From contig NZ_CP107942.1 of the NCBI RefSeq assembly GCF_036053395.1, positions 1,392,501 through 1,456,500 of the forward strand: a stretch of 64,000 nucleotides of DNA, written 5' to 3'. Made by a program: the position numbers and the translations under genes. Origin of the DNA: Actinoplanes sp. NBC_00393 (GTDB taxonomy: Bacteria; Actinomycetota; Actinomycetes; Mycobacteriales; Micromonosporaceae). Positions 34,378 to 43,722 of the stretch are shown one piece after another (the first letter of the stretch is position 1; each line of letters opens with the position of its first letter). The notes beneath the pieces were generated by a model that saw only the letters and a list, made by a program, of their open reading frames with translations, was not told where the DNA came from and did not search any database.

Positions 34378-35294
34378 GGGATCGGCCCGCCGTGGAATTT
34401 CACCATGTCCGGCCAGACCGACGGGACGGTGAGCCGGGTGTCGAGAGGGTTGCCGGCCAGCTCCGAGTACGCCCGGTGCAGGTTGCCGACGAAACGCTCG
34501 GTCTCGGCCCAGTCCTTGTACGGGTTGTCGCGATGCTTGATCGCGGCCTCGAGCGGCGACAAACCGGCGGCGAACGAGTCGGCCGCGACGGAGGCGACGA
34601 AAGCGACGTAGGCGTCGAGGTTGTCGAGCAGCACGCCGACCTCGTCGCCACGGCAGACCGGACCGTGACCGGGCGCGAGCACCGACGGCGCCAGAGCCCG
34701 CATGTGCGCGATCGCCGATCGGAAGCCGGCCACCGAACCTTCGAGCAGGAACGGCTGACCGCCGGCGAAGGCCAGGTCACCGGCGAACAGCACCTTCTGC
34801 TGGGGCAGCCAGACCACCACGTCGTTGCTGGTGTGCGCACGCCCGACGTGCTGCAGCTCGATCGGGAACTCGGCCAGGTGCATCGTCATCCGGTCGCTGA
34901 ACGTCACGTTCGGCGGGCGCAGCACCAGATCGCCGTACTCCGGCGCGGTGATCACCTTGGTGGCCTCCAGACCGGCGGCGAGGACCTCGTCGCGGCACTT
35001 GTCGTGCCCGATGACCAGGGTCTCCGCGGGCAGGAAGCCGTTGCCGTAGGTGTGGTCGGGGTGGTGATGCGTGTTCACCACGGCGCGTGGCGCGCCGTTG
35101 CTCACCTTGGCGACCTCGGCCAGCACGGCCCGGTTGCGGCGCTCGGTGGAGGTGGTGTCCACCAGCACCGCGGTGCCGCCGCCGTCGACGATCACGCCGC
35201 AGTTGTTGACCATCCAGCCGCCGTCGGGCTGGATGTAGGCGTGGATCCCGTCGGCCAGGCGATCCACGTAGGGGCTGCCGTCGTCCCAGGTCAC
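34365..35294 (-). CDS. MBL-fold metallo-hydrolase
   Basis: A 309-residue protein from a GTG at 35294 behind an excellent GAAGGAGGAAC ribosome binding site. The metal motif NTHHHPDHTYGNG (about residues 80-92) gives HxHxDH, AHTSNDVVVW supplies a further His, and GDLAFAGGQP and APGHGPVCRG complete the site. It resembles SoxH/quinoprotein-relay-type MBL hydrolases. A GAGTGC-N5-GCACTC dyad lies 14 bases upstream and may be its operator. It forms an operon with the cupin gene and is divergent from the MFS exporter. Confidence 0.9.
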   Translation of the reverse strand: MTWDDGSPYVDRLADGIHAYIQPDGGWMVNNCGVIVDGGGTAVLVDTTSTERRNRAVLAEVAKVSNGAPRAVVNTHHHPDHTYGNGFLPAETLVIGHDKCRDEVLAAGLEATKVITAPEYGDLVLRPPNVTFSDRMTMHLAEFPIELQHVGRAHTSNDVVVWLPQQKVLFAGDLAFAGGQPFLLEGSVAGFRSAIAHMRALAPSVLAPGHGPVCRGDEVGVLLDNLDAYVAFVASVAADSFAAGLSPLEAAIKHRDNPYKDWAETERFVGNLHRAYSELAGNPLDTRLTVPSVWPDMVKFHGGPIPCHA

Positions 35295-35307
35295 GTGTTC
35301 CTCCTTC

Positions 35308-35324
35308 GAGTGCGTTCTGCACTC
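35308..35324. promoter_or_regulatory. Inverted repeat GAGTGC-N5-GCACTC, candidate operator
   Basis: Perfect 6-bp arms separated by five bases lie between the divergent MBL (start 35294) and MFS (start 35387) genes. The site is immediately upstream of the MBL ribosome binding site, where a bound repressor would block transcription. Confidence 0.45.
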
Positions 35325-35386
35325 ATTGGGGCATCCATCCGCGCGCCGCACAACGGTTTCCACCATCGCTGACACCGATCGCTGGC

Positions 35387-36604
35387 ATGCGTGATACGAG
35401 CGTTCCGGATCCGCAGGCGCGACAGTTGACTGCCGCAGTGACGAAGATCCGGTGGCCGTTGCTGATCGTGCTGGCCTCGCTCGCGGCGGTGGCGCCGGTC
35501 GCCACCGACCTCTACCTGCCCGGATTCCCGGCGATGGGCGCCGAGCTCGGCGCCGACGCCAGCGGCGTTCAGCTGACGCTGACCACCTTCCTGGTAGGGC
35601 TCGCTCTGGGTCAGTTGGTCATGGGTCCATTAGCAGATCGGTACGGGCGACGCGTGCCGTTGATAGCCGGAACCGCGGTCTGCGCGGCCGCCGGAATAGC
35701 CTGCGCCCTCGCCCCGAACCTGGAGACCCTGATCGCCGCCCGGTTCGTCCAGGGCTTCGCCGGCGCGGGCGGCATGGTCATCGGCCGTGCCGTGATCGCG
35801 GACCTGGCCGCCGGACGAGCCGCCGCCCGCGCTTTCACCCTGCTGCTCACGGTTGGCGGCGTCGCTCCCGTGCTGGCCCCGTCGGTGGGCGCGCTGCTCG
35901 CCGGCCCGGTCGGCTGGCGGGGCATGCTCTGGGCGGTGGCGGTGCTTTGCCTCGCCATGGTCGCCGGGGTGCTGCTGGTCGTCCCGGAAACACGCCCGGC
36001 GACCGCGCCCGCGGAACCCGCGTGGCGACAGGTCCTCGGCAGCCGCGGTTTCTGGCCACCGGTGGCGGTGTTCGCGCTCTCGTTCGGCGTGATGATGGCC
36101 TACATCGCCGCGTCCCCGTTCCTCTACCAGGACGTGATCGGTCTGTCCGAGATCGGCTACGGCGTCGTCTTCGGCGTCAACGCGGCCGGTCTGATCGGCG
36201 CCGGTGCGGTCGCCGGGCGTCTCGCCCACCGGATCGCCCCGATCCGGATGATCCGCTGGTGCGTCGCGGTGCAGGTCAGCGCGACCTGCCTGTTCCTGGT
36301 GCTCGCGCTGGCGGAGGCGCCGGTCTGGACGTACCTCGTGGTGATCTTCGCGGCGGTGACCGCGAACGGCGGGATCATGGGCAACTCGGCGGCTCTCGCG
36401 ATGGAGCCGGTACGCGCCGTCGCCGGCACCGGCAGCGCGGTCCTCGGGTTCAGCCAGTTCGCCCTGGGCGCCGTGGTGTCCCCGCTGGTCGGCCTGGGCG
36501 GCGCGTCCTCGGCCGTGGTTCCGGCCCTGGTGATGGCGGTGTCGTCGGTCGGTGCCGGCGCGGTCTGCCTATTCGGTCTCCACCGCGACCGCCACCTCGT
36601 ATAG
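35387..36604 (+). CDS. Bcr/CflA-family MFS drug exporter
   Basis: A 405-residue, 12-helix transporter. It has the family opening ATDLYLPGFPAMGAEL (helix 1), the motif A loop GPLADRYGRRVPL (~residues 82-94) and RFVQGFAGAGGMVIGRAVIAD (helix 4/5 region), all diagnostic of the Bcr/CflA DHA1 exporters. It expels drugs or toxic aromatic intermediates by proton antiport. It is divergent from the MBL-cupin operon, and its 3' end overlaps the convergent LysR gene by 36 bases. Confidence 0.92.
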   Translation: MRDTSVPDPQARQLTAAVTKIRWPLLIVLASLAAVAPVATDLYLPGFPAMGAELGADASGVQLTLTTFLVGLALGQLVMGPLADRYGRRVPLIAGTAVCAAAGIACALAPNLETLIAARFVQGFAGAGGMVIGRAVIADLAAGRAAARAFTLLLTVGGVAPVLAPSVGALLAGPVGWRGMLWAVAVLCLAMVAGVLLVVPETRPATAPAEPAWRQVLGSRGFWPPVAVFALSFGVMMAYIAASPFLYQDVIGLSEIGYGVVFGVNAAGLIGAGAVAGRLAHRIAPIRMIRWCVAVQVSATCLFLVLALAEAPVWTYLVVIFAAVTANGGIMGNSAALAMEPVRAVAGTGSAVLGFSQFALGAVVSPLVGLGGASSAVVPALVMAVSSVGAGAVCLFGLHRDRHLV

Positions 36605-37513
36605 CAACCGGCGCAGCCACGCGACGCCCGGATCCTTCTCCCGGCCGGGATGCCAGTGCGCGGCCTCGGTGATCCCGACCGTGGCGAGCGGTGTCTCGGC
36701 GATGGCCAGGTCGAGAATGCCGAGGCAGCGGCGGGCCAGCCGGGACGGCACGAACGCGCACATCTCGGTGCCGCCGACCGCGAACGGCAGTGTCAGCAGG
36801 CTGGTGACCTGGACCAGGACGGTACGGTCGGCGATGCCCTGCCGTTCCAGCTCGATCTCGAGGGGGCGTTTGTGCTCACCGGCGGCGACGAACGCGGCCA
36901 CCGCGTGCGGCATGGCGGCCAGATCCGCCAGGGTCAGCGCGCCGCCGGCCAGCCGCGGGTGGTCGCGGGCCACGATGCAGACCAGGTGGTCGGTGAAGAC
37001 CGGCTGGGTGTGGCCGGGGAAGTCGTACCCGAGCGGGCCGATGATCAGGTCGCGGCGCATCAGCTGGGTCTCGAAGGCGCCGTGCTCGTCGAGGGTGTCC
37101 AGGGCGATCGAGCAGCCGGGCGCCTGCTCGGCCATCAGCCGGATCAGCGGTTCGGCGAGCACGGTCATCGCGTACTCGGACATGCTGACGCCGAAGCGCC
37201 GGATGCTGGACGCCGCGTCGAACTCGCGCTGGGTGCCGAGCAGCGCCTCGGCGGCCTCCACCGCCTCGGCCACCGCGGGCCGCAGCCGTTCCGCGAGCGG
37301 GCTCAGGTCGAAGCCGCGACCGGAGCGGACCAGCAGCTCGTCGTTGAAGTGTTTGCGCAGCCGGGTCAGCGCGCTGCTCATCGCGGACTGGCTCATCGTC
37401 ATCCGCTCGCCCGCGTGGGTCAGGTTGCGTTCCTCGAGCAGGGCGTGCAGCGAGAGCAGCAGGTTCGCATCGACCTCACGCAGCCGTTCCTTCACGGCTC
37501 TAGTCTCATGCAC
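36569..37513 (-). CDS. LysR-family transcriptional regulator (NodD/PcpR-like)
   Basis: A 314-residue protein with an N-terminal winged helix (LTHAGERMTMSQSAMSSALTRLR, residues ~30-53; FNDELLVRSGRGFDLSP wing) and a periplasmic-binding-type effector domain. It is of the NodD/NahR-like group that controls aromatic catabolism. The start is either the ATG at 37513 or a GTG at 37495. A second, related LysR gene begins 15 bases away in the opposite direction. It overlaps the MFS gene tail to tail. Confidence 0.9.
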   Translation of the reverse strand: MHETRAVKERLREVDANLLLSLHALLEERNLTHAGERMTMSQSAMSSALTRLRKHFNDELLVRSGRGFDLSPLAERLRPAVAEAVEAAEALLGTQREFDAASSIRRFGVSMSEYAMTVLAEPLIRLMAEQAPGCSIALDTLDEHGAFETQLMRRDLIIGPLGYDFPGHTQPVFTDHLVCIVARDHPRLAGGALTLADLAAMPHAVAAFVAAGEHKRPLEIELERQGIADRTVLVQVTSLLTLPFAVGGTEMCAFVPSRLARRCLGILDLAIAETPLATVGITEAAHWHPGREKDPGVAWLRRLLYEVAVAVETE

Positions 37514-37527
37514 GAGGAGGCCCTCTC

Positions 37528-38445
37528 ATGACTCTGGGCGGTACCGATCTCAACCTGTTGCTCTTTCTGCGAGTGCTGCTGGAGGAGGGCAACGTGACGC
37601 GGGCCGGCGCCCGCCTGGAGGTCGGTCAGCCGGCGATGAGCGCCGCCCTGGCCAAGCTGCGACGCCGGTTCGACGACGAGCTCCTGGTCCGCGCGGGCCG
37701 CGACTACGAGCTGACCCCCTTCGCGCGGGATCTGCTGCCCGAGGTGCAGCGCGCGGTACGCCTGATGGCCCGCGCCCTCGACCTGGAGAACCACTTCGAC
37801 CCGGGCACCAGCGAGCGGACGTTCCGGCTGGCGATGAGCGACTACGCGGTGTCGGTGCTGCACGAGCCCCTGGTCCGGCTGTTGGCGGCCTCCGCGCCGG
37901 GGGTCCGGCTGGCCATCGAGAGGATCGGACCGAAGGCGCGTACGTCGGAACGCATCCTGCTGGAGCACGACGCCCTGGTGGCGCCGCTGGGATTCGGGTT
38001 CATGGGCGAACGCAAGCTGCTGTGGCGCGACCGGATGGTGCTGATCGCCGACCGGCGGCACCCCCGGCTGTCCGGCGGCGGCCTGACCCTGCGTGACCTG
38101 GCCGAGGTGCCGCACGCGGTGGCGACCTTCGGCCCAGGCATCCTCACCCCGGTCGACCGGGTCTTCGGCGAGCACAGCATCGACCGCCGGATCATGCTGC
38201 AGGTGGCCGGGTTCCTGCCGCTGGCGTTCGTCATCGAGGGCACCGACCTGGTCGCCGTGGTCCCGGAGCGGCTGGCCCGGCTGCACCTGGCCGACGACGG
38301 CCCGATCACGATGATCGAGCCGCCGTTCGGGGAGGTGCTGCTGGCCGAGGGCTACTGGTACGCGCGGGACCGGCTCTCCGATCCCGCGCACCGCTGGCTG
38401 TTCGCCCGCCTCGACGAGCTGGCCGTCATTCTAGGTAGCCGGTGA
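37528..38445 (+). CDS. LysR-family transcriptional regulator, paralogue of the divergent gene
   Basis: A 305-residue protein beginning MTLGGTDLNLLLFLRVLLEE. The helix-turn-helix reads VTRAGARLEVGQPAMSAALAKL split over residues ~23-44, followed by the FDDELLVRAGRDYELTP wing shared almost word for word with the neighbouring LysR. It has a GAGGAGG ribosome binding site. It is convergent with the BBE-type oxidase gene, overlapping its end by 20 bases, and is the best placed regulator for the large catabolic locus. The close similarity of the two LysR proteins suggests a tandem-inverted duplication. Confidence 0.9.
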   Translation: MTLGGTDLNLLLFLRVLLEEGNVTRAGARLEVGQPAMSAALAKLRRRFDDELLVRAGRDYELTPFARDLLPEVQRAVRLMARALDLENHFDPGTSERTFRLAMSDYAVSVLHEPLVRLLAASAPGVRLAIERIGPKARTSERILLEHDALVAPLGFGFMGERKLLWRDRMVLIADRRHPRLSGGGLTLRDLAEVPHAVATFGPGILTPVDRVFGEHSIDRRIMLQVAGFLPLAFVIEGTDLVAVVPERLARLHLADDGPITMIEPPFGEVLLAEGYWYARDRLSDPAHRWLFARLDELAVILGSR

Positions 38446-39742
38446 ACCGGCGCTCCGGGTCGTATTTTCGTAGCACCTGCTGGTAGCGCTCACGGGCCGG
38501 CTCGGACAGGTAGCGCAGCGGCCGGCGCCGCATGTCGCTGTCCCCGAGGTAGTGGCCCGCGGTGACCGGCTCCAGGTCGGCCATCGCCTGAGCCAGCCAC
38601 GCCTGGTGCCGCTCGTCGTCGGCCGGGTCCTCCCACAGCACGTACGAGGCCAGGTAGATCTCCGACTGCACGGAGAACGCCATGTCCGGCAGCTCGCGCA
38701 GCGGGGCCATGCTGAACCAGATGGTGAAGGCCTTGTCGTTCGGCAGCGTGGTGTATGCGCGCCGCATCGCCGGGACCACGTCCGAGGCGGGACCGGTGAG
38801 CCAGGCGTTGTCGACCGCCCAGCGGTGACCTTCCGGGTTGTCGGCGAGCTGCCGTTCCCGCTGCTCGGTGAGGGTGGTCGGGACGGCGTCGAGGTCGAGC
38901 AGCGCCCGGCCGCGTGCCGGACATTTCCGAAATGTGGCCAAGGCGCGGTGAGCTTCCGCCGCATTGTCGACTAGGGCGACGGCGGTGACCAGCAGAACGG
39001 GGTCGGGTGAAAGCGAAATATCCGTTTTGGTGAGCGCGACGATCTCCACGGTGCCCGCGACAGTGTGGTGCATGTCGTGCAACCAGGTCATCACCTCGTC
39101 GAAGTCGTCCAGCGGGTAAGCCTGGACGGTCTGCGCGATGTACGCCGGCAGCGGCAGGGTCCGTAGATGGAACCGGGTGACCACGCCGGGGAACCCGGGC
39201 CCGGTGCCGCGGGCGGCCCAGTAGAGGTCCGCGTTCTCGCTGGCGGAGGCACGCACAAGTCGACCGTCCGCGGTGACGACGTCCACCGCGACCACGTATT
39301 CGGCGGCCCAGCCCCAGCCGCGGGCGTTCCAGCCCTGCCCACCCTGCAACAGGAACCCGCCGAGCCCGACCGACGGGCAGTGCCCGCCCACGAAGAACCG
39401 GCCCTGCTTCTCCAGGAACGGCGCCAATTCCAATCCGCCCTGTACGGCCGGCGAGACCGAGACGATTTCCGAAGCGGTGTCGTAGCTCATCTCCCGCAGC
39501 CCGCCCAGGTCGATGACCAGGGCGTCGTCGCGGATCGACCACTGCGCCCAGCTGTGCCCGCCGGAGCGGACCGCGACCTGCCAGCCGCGCTCGCGGGCCA
39601 GCCGCACACCGTCGACGACGTCCTGCTCGGTGGTGGCCCGCAGGATCGCCGCCGGCTGCCGACCGGGCAGCCGGCGGTTGAAGATCCGGTCGACGCGGGC
39701 CGCTTCGAAACCCTCGTCGCCGGGAAACAGCAGGCCGTTCAC
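38426..39742 (-). CDS. BBE-type FAD-binding oxidoreductase (bicovalent flavin)
   Basis: A 438-residue protein from a GTG at 39742 overlapping the upstream stop (GTGA). It has the FAD_binding_4 domain with AVRSGGHSWAQWS (His for the 8-alpha linkage, ~residue 66) and GGHCPSVGLGGFLLQGG (Cys for the 6-S linkage, ~121-137), so both covalent attachment residues are present. The C-terminal BBE segment is RYQQVLRKYDPERRFTG. Relatives oxidise alkaloids, sugars or 6-hydroxy-D-nicotine with O2. It is the last gene of the leftward transport-hydroxylase operon, so it probably oxidises the imported compound. Confidence 0.9.
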   Translation of the reverse strand: MNGLLFPGDEGFEAARVDRIFNRRLPGRQPAAILRATTEQDVVDGVRLARERGWQVAVRSGGHSWAQWSIRDDALVIDLGGLREMSYDTASEIVSVSPAVQGGLELAPFLEKQGRFFVGGHCPSVGLGGFLLQGGQGWNARGWGWAAEYVVAVDVVTADGRLVRASASENADLYWAARGTGPGFPGVVTRFHLRTLPLPAYIAQTVQAYPLDDFDEVMTWLHDMHHTVAGTVEIVALTKTDISLSPDPVLLVTAVALVDNAAEAHRALATFRKCPARGRALLDLDAVPTTLTEQRERQLADNPEGHRWAVDNAWLTGPASDVVPAMRRAYTTLPNDKAFTIWFSMAPLRELPDMAFSVQSEIYLASYVLWEDPADDERHQAWLAQAMADLEPVTAGHYLGDSDMRRRPLRYLSEPARERYQQVLRKYDPERRFTGYLE

Positions 39743-40860
39743 GCCGGAGCGCACATCGCGTGCAGCGTCTGGCCCATGACCCGGCCCGGGTCGGCGCCCG
39801 GGGTGTCGGGGTGGATCTCCCACTCGGCGAGCTGCAGGCTGTTGTCCAGGACCAGTTTGACCCGGGGGAAGCGGCGGGCGTAGAAGGCCGGCAGCACCTC
39901 GTCGATCGGATCGCCGCTGGTCAGCATCTCGGCGAGGACCACGGCGTCCTCGGCGCACATGGCCGCGCCCTGGGCGATCAGCGGCGGGCAGGCGTGTGCC
40001 GCGTCGCCGATCACGATCACCCGGCCGCGGTGCCACGGGCCGTCGAGCAGGATCGACTCGATGTACTGGTAGTTCACGACGGCGTCGTCGGGGAGACTGT
40101 CGCGGACCTGGCCCCAGACTCCGCCGTACCCCTGGCCGTGCTCTTTGAGGATCTTGCCGTTGGGGTGTTCTCCGACGAAGGAGCGCTCCAGGTTCTCCTC
40201 CAGCAGGAACGCGTAGCAGAGGTCCTCGGAGATCGGCGTGTAGCCGGCCTTGTACTTCGGGCCGCCGTAGTAGACGCCGGAGCTGTCCATCGCCTCGGGC
40301 CGCTGCGCGACCACCCGCCAGATCCCCATGCCGACCGGCTGCGGCTGGGCCTCGATGCCGATCATCCTGCGCACCGCGGAACGGATGCCGTCCGCGCCGA
40401 CGACCAGGTCGAACGTCTCGGTGCTGCCGTCGGTCAGGGTCGCCACCACGGAGTCGCCGCGGTCGTCGAGCTCGGTGACCGTGGTGCCGAGGCGTACGTC
40501 GACGCCCGCCTCCCGGACCCGGCGGCCCAGGATGTCGGCCAGGTCGGCGCGCAGCGCGCCCATGGTCGGCGGCACGGCGTCCCCGCCCATCGGTGGCGCC
40601 GGCATCTCCATGAGCTGCACCCCGTCGGCCCGGAACATCCGCAGCTTGTCGAAGGAGTAGCCGTGCTCGGCGAGCTCCTCGAAGATGCCGACGGCGTGGA
40701 ACGCCTTGAGCGCGTTGCCCTGCAGGGTGATGCCGTGGCCGACGCCGCCGAGCGACGAGCGCAGTTCGGCGACCACCACCTGCACGCCGCGCTGGGCGAG
40801 GGCCAGGGCCAGCACACCACCGGTGATGCCGCCACCGACGACGAGGACGCGGGAGGTCAT
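39739..40860 (-). CDS. FAD-dependent aromatic-ring monooxygenase (PHBH/salicylate hydroxylase-like)
   Basis: A 373-residue group A flavoprotein hydroxylase. It has the dinucleotide-binding LVVGGGITGGVLALALAQRG (residues 6-25), the DG motif LVVGADGIRSAVRRMIG (~152-168), and the GD motif VIVIGDAAHACPPLIAQGA (~285-303). Such enzymes add a hydroxyl group to phenols or pyridines with NAD(P)H and O2. It lies 24 bases downstream of the ABC transporter ATPase gene and overlaps the BBE oxidase gene, so it is part of the five-gene leftward operon. Confidence 0.93.
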   Translation of the reverse strand: MTSRVLVVGGGITGGVLALALAQRGVQVVVAELRSSLGGVGHGITLQGNALKAFHAVGIFEELAEHGYSFDKLRMFRADGVQLMEMPAPPMGGDAVPPTMGALRADLADILGRRVREAGVDVRLGTTVTELDDRGDSVVATLTDGSTETFDLVVGADGIRSAVRRMIGIEAQPQPVGMGIWRVVAQRPEAMDSSGVYYGGPKYKAGYTPISEDLCYAFLLEENLERSFVGEHPNGKILKEHGQGYGGVWGQVRDSLPDDAVVNYQYIESILLDGPWHRGRVIVIGDAAHACPPLIAQGAAMCAEDAVVLAEMLTSGDPIDEVLPAFYARRFPRVKLVLDNSLQLAEWEIHPDTPGADPGRVMGQTLHAMCAPA

Positions 40861-40884
40861 TTCAACTCCTTTACGACGACGGAA

Positions 40885-41658
40885 TCAGACGAACTGGGAG
40901 GGGCGGGCGCCGGTAATCCACCCGACGATGTGGTCCGGTTCGGTCTCAGCCACGGCGATGTCGGCGACCTTGCTGCCGCGGTTGAGGACCACCACCCGAT
41001 CGGCGACCTCGGAGCACAGCGGAAGGTTATGGGTGACGAGCACGATCGCGACACCCTGTGACGCCATTCGCCGGATCAGCGCCTCGACCTGCTTGGTCTG
41101 CTCGTAGCCGAGAGCCGCGGTCGGCTCGTCGAGCAGCAGCACGCCGTTGGCCTCGCCGGAGACCCGGATCGCGCCGCGGGCCAGGGCGACCACCTGCCGC
41201 TGGCCGCCGGAGAGCATCTCCACCGGGCGGGTCATCGGGGCGGTGCGTACGCCGAGCCGGTCCAGCTCGGCCTCGGAGCGCTTGCGCATCGCCTTGCGGT
41301 CGACGAACCCGAGCCAGCCGAGCGGCCCCTTGCGCAGGATCTCCCGCCCGATGTTCAGGTTGGTCGAGATGTCCTGCGGGTCGACCAGCGCCAGGTCCTG
41401 GTACACCATCTGGATCCCGGCGTTCGCCGAGTCGCTGGGCGAGTGGAACTGCACCTCGTCGCCGTGCACGCGGATCGTGCCGCCGCTCGGCCGGTGTGCC
41501 CCGGACATGACCTTGAGCAGGGTGGACTTGCCGGCCCCGTTGTCGCCGAGCAGTCCGACCACCTCGCCCGGGTTGACGTGGAAGTCGATACCGGCCAGCG
41601 CGCGCACGTAGCCGTAGTGCATGTCGATGCCGCTGAGTTCGAGCGCGGGAGTCGTCAT
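40885..41658 (-). CDS. Sugar-type ABC transporter ATP-binding protein
   Basis: A 257-residue ATPase with Walker A GDNGAGKSTLLK (~residues 37-48), signature MLSGGQRQVVALARG, Walker B GVLLLDEPTAAL and a switch His in VLVTHNLPLC. It matches the single-domain FrcA/XylG-like ATPases of the ribose/fructose importer group (CUT2). It is one base from the permease gene and energises uptake. As CUT2 importers carry sugars and related cyclic polyols, the substrate may be a glycoside or aromatic compound used by the flanking catabolic genes. Confidence 0.93.
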   Translation of the reverse strand: MTTPALELSGIDMHYGYVRALAGIDFHVNPGEVVGLLGDNGAGKSTLLKVMSGAHRPSGGTIRVHGDEVQFHSPSDSANAGIQMVYQDLALVDPQDISTNLNIGREILRKGPLGWLGFVDRKAMRKRSEAELDRLGVRTAPMTRPVEMLSGGQRQVVALARGAIRVSGEANGVLLLDEPTAALGYEQTKQVEALIRRMASQGVAIVLVTHNLPLCSEVADRVVVLNRGSKVADIAVAETEPDHIVGWITGARPSQFV

Positions 41659-41659
41659 G

Positions 41660-42712
41660 TCAGACCTGCTTCTTGTGCACGGAGAGGTTGGCGCTGGCCA
41701 TCAGACGGTTCGACACGCTGGTCTGCACGACCCGCTCGAGCAGCAGCGAGGCGAGCAGCAGCACACCGGTGGTGACGGTGGCCCAGTAGGGCTGGATGCC
41801 GCGGATGGTCAGGCCGTTGGCGATGGTGGCCAGGATCAGCGCGCCCACCAGGATCCGGGGCAGGCTGCCGCGGCCGCCGGTGAGGGCGACGCCGGCCAGC
41901 GCGACCGCGGTCAGCGCGTTGAAGATGATGCTGGGGCTGGCCTCCGGGGTGGCCTCGGTGGTGATCGCCGCGGTGACCAGGCCACCGAGGGCGGCGCACA
42001 GGCCGGAGATGACGAAGCCGAGCACCTTGTACCGGTCGCTGTGGATGCCGGAGCGGCGGACCGCCTCGGCGTTGCCGCCGACCGCCATCAGCCGGATGCC
42101 GTCCCGGGTGCGGGTCAGGAACACCGTGCCGACCAGGAACAGCAGGCCGACGATGTAGACCGGGGCGGGCACCCCGAGGTACCGGGCGGTGCCCATGAAC
42201 TGCAGCCCGGTCAGTCCGGGGAAGGTGTAGCCGCCGGCGATCACCGCGGCCAGGCCGGACAGCGCCGACAGGGTGCCGATGGTGACGATGATCGGGTTGA
42301 AGCCGCGCAGTGCGATCAGGCCATTGACCAGGCCGACCAGGACGCCGCAGGCCAGGCCGGCGATCAGGGCGAGCCAGACCGGCTGACCGTTGGTGATCAG
42401 CCAGCCGGCGACGCAGGCGGCGAAGGCGGCGGTGCCGGGCAGGGAGAGGTCCAGCACGCCGGTCATCACGCCGATGCCGACGCCGGCGGCGAAGATCGCG
42501 GTGAGGGCGGCCGCGTTCGCGATCAGCAGGGCGTTGTCCAGGGTGGCGAAGTACGGCGCGCACCAGAACGAGAAGGCCAGAATGATCAGGCCCCAGAGCA
42601 CGAAGATGCCGCGATCGCGTACGAATACCAGCGCGGAGACCGCCCGCGGCATGTCATGGCCGGTGGGGACCGGCGCGTCCGCTTTCTCCACAGGCGCGGC
42701 GGTCACCGTCAC
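41660..42712 (-). CDS. Sugar-type ABC transporter permease (RbsC-like)
   Basis: A 350-residue membrane protein with about ten helices. It contains the BPD_transp_2 family signatures GLVNGLIALRGFNPIIVTIG and AEAVRRSGIHSDRYKVLGFV (the cytoplasmic coupling-helix region, with A-x-GGN-type GGNAEAVRRSGI). It forms the channel of the CUT2-type importer with the ATPase downstream and the binding protein upstream; the start overlaps the binding-protein gene by four bases. Confidence 0.93.
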   Translation of the reverse strand: MTVTAAPVEKADAPVPTGHDMPRAVSALVFVRDRGIFVLWGLIILAFSFWCAPYFATLDNALLIANAAALTAIFAAGVGIGVMTGVLDLSLPGTAAFAACVAGWLITNGQPVWLALIAGLACGVLVGLVNGLIALRGFNPIIVTIGTLSALSGLAAVIAGGYTFPGLTGLQFMGTARYLGVPAPVYIVGLLFLVGTVFLTRTRDGIRLMAVGGNAEAVRRSGIHSDRYKVLGFVISGLCAALGGLVTAAITTEATPEASPSIIFNALTAVALAGVALTGGRGSLPRILVGALILATIANGLTIRGIQPYWATVTTGVLLLASLLLERVVQTSVSNRLMASANLSVHKKQV

Positions 42713-43695
42713 TGCCCACTTCCCTGAGTGATCACCTTCTGCGGCACGGTGATCTGCTTCCCGGGGGCGCTCGGGTCGGCCATCATCGCGGTCAGGGTGT
42801 CGAACGACTGCACCATGTCGGCCTCGAACTGCAGCGCCACCGAGGCGTAGATCTTGCCGTCCTTGACCGCCTTGAGCACCTCGTCGTTCCCGCCGGTCTC
42901 GGTCACGCAGGGCAGCTCCTTGCCGGCCGCGGCGTACGCGCCCAGCGCGCCGAGCGCCGCCTCGTCGTTGGTGCCGAGCAGCGCGTTCGCGTCCGGGTTG
43001 CCCTGCAGCGCGTTACCGATGTCGGTCTGCGACTTGGCCCGCTCGTTGGCGATCACCTCGGTGACGATCTCCGCTCCGGGCGCGGTCGCGGCGAGGGCCT
43101 CCTTCTGCGCCTTCTCCACCTCGGCCTTGCCCGCGGTGCCGGCCACGTTGACGGTCATGATGACCTTGGCCTTGCCGCCGAGCTTCTCGTTGATGCATTT
43201 GCCGAGCTCCTCGCCCATCGCCTTGCCCTGGGCGGCGTAGTCGATCTTGTCGAAGGTGATGCCGGGCTGCATGCCGGACAGACCGAAGTCCTCCGGCACC
43301 CCGTTGAGCAGCAACGGCACCTTCTTCTCCTGGGCGGTCTTCACCAGGTCGGAGAGGGCGGCCGGCTGAACCGCGATCACCCAGGCGCCGCCGGCCCGGC
43401 CGGATTCGATGACGCTCTTCAGGTCGGTGAGCTGCTTCTGCGGGTCGAGGTTCGGGTCCTGAACGAGGACCTCGTAGCCGTGACCCTTGCCGTATCCCTG
43501 CACGCCCTCGGAGAGGCCCTTCATGGCCGGGATCTTCAACGCGAGCGGCGAGAACACGATGGTCTTGGAGGCGTTGCCCGAACCCGCAGCGGCGGAACCG
43601 TCAGCCGGCTGGGTTCCGCCGGAGCTGCAGGCGGTCACGAGGAGAAGGCTGCCGACGGAGAGGGCGGCAGCGCGGCCGTAATTTTTCAGATCCAT
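42709..43695 (-). CDS. Sugar-type ABC transporter substrate-binding lipoprotein (RbsB-like)
   Basis: A 328-residue secreted lipoprotein. The signal peptide ends in the lipobox LVTACSSGG (Cys near residue 23), followed by a Peripla_BP_4 domain (IVFSPLALKIPAMKGLSEG; VIAVQPAALSDLV; LLGTNDEAALGALGAYAA). It captures the transported compound and delivers it to the permease. It is the first gene of the leftward operon, sharing a 181-bp promoter region with the rightward catabolic operon, which contains two short palindromes. Confidence 0.92.
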   Translation of the reverse strand: MDLKNYGRAAALSVGSLLLVTACSSGGTQPADGSAAAGSGNASKTIVFSPLALKIPAMKGLSEGVQGYGKGHGYEVLVQDPNLDPQKQLTDLKSVIESGRAGGAWVIAVQPAALSDLVKTAQEKKVPLLLNGVPEDFGLSGMQPGITFDKIDYAAQGKAMGEELGKCINEKLGGKAKVIMTVNVAGTAGKAEVEKAQKEALAATAPGAEIVTEVIANERAKSQTDIGNALQGNPDANALLGTNDEAALGALGAYAAAGKELPCVTETGGNDEVLKAVKDGKIYASVALQFEADMVQSFDTLTAMMADPSAPGKQITVPQKVITQGSGQ

Positions 43696-43722
43696 GTCAA
43701 CTCCCGGGGCTATGAGCGACAG

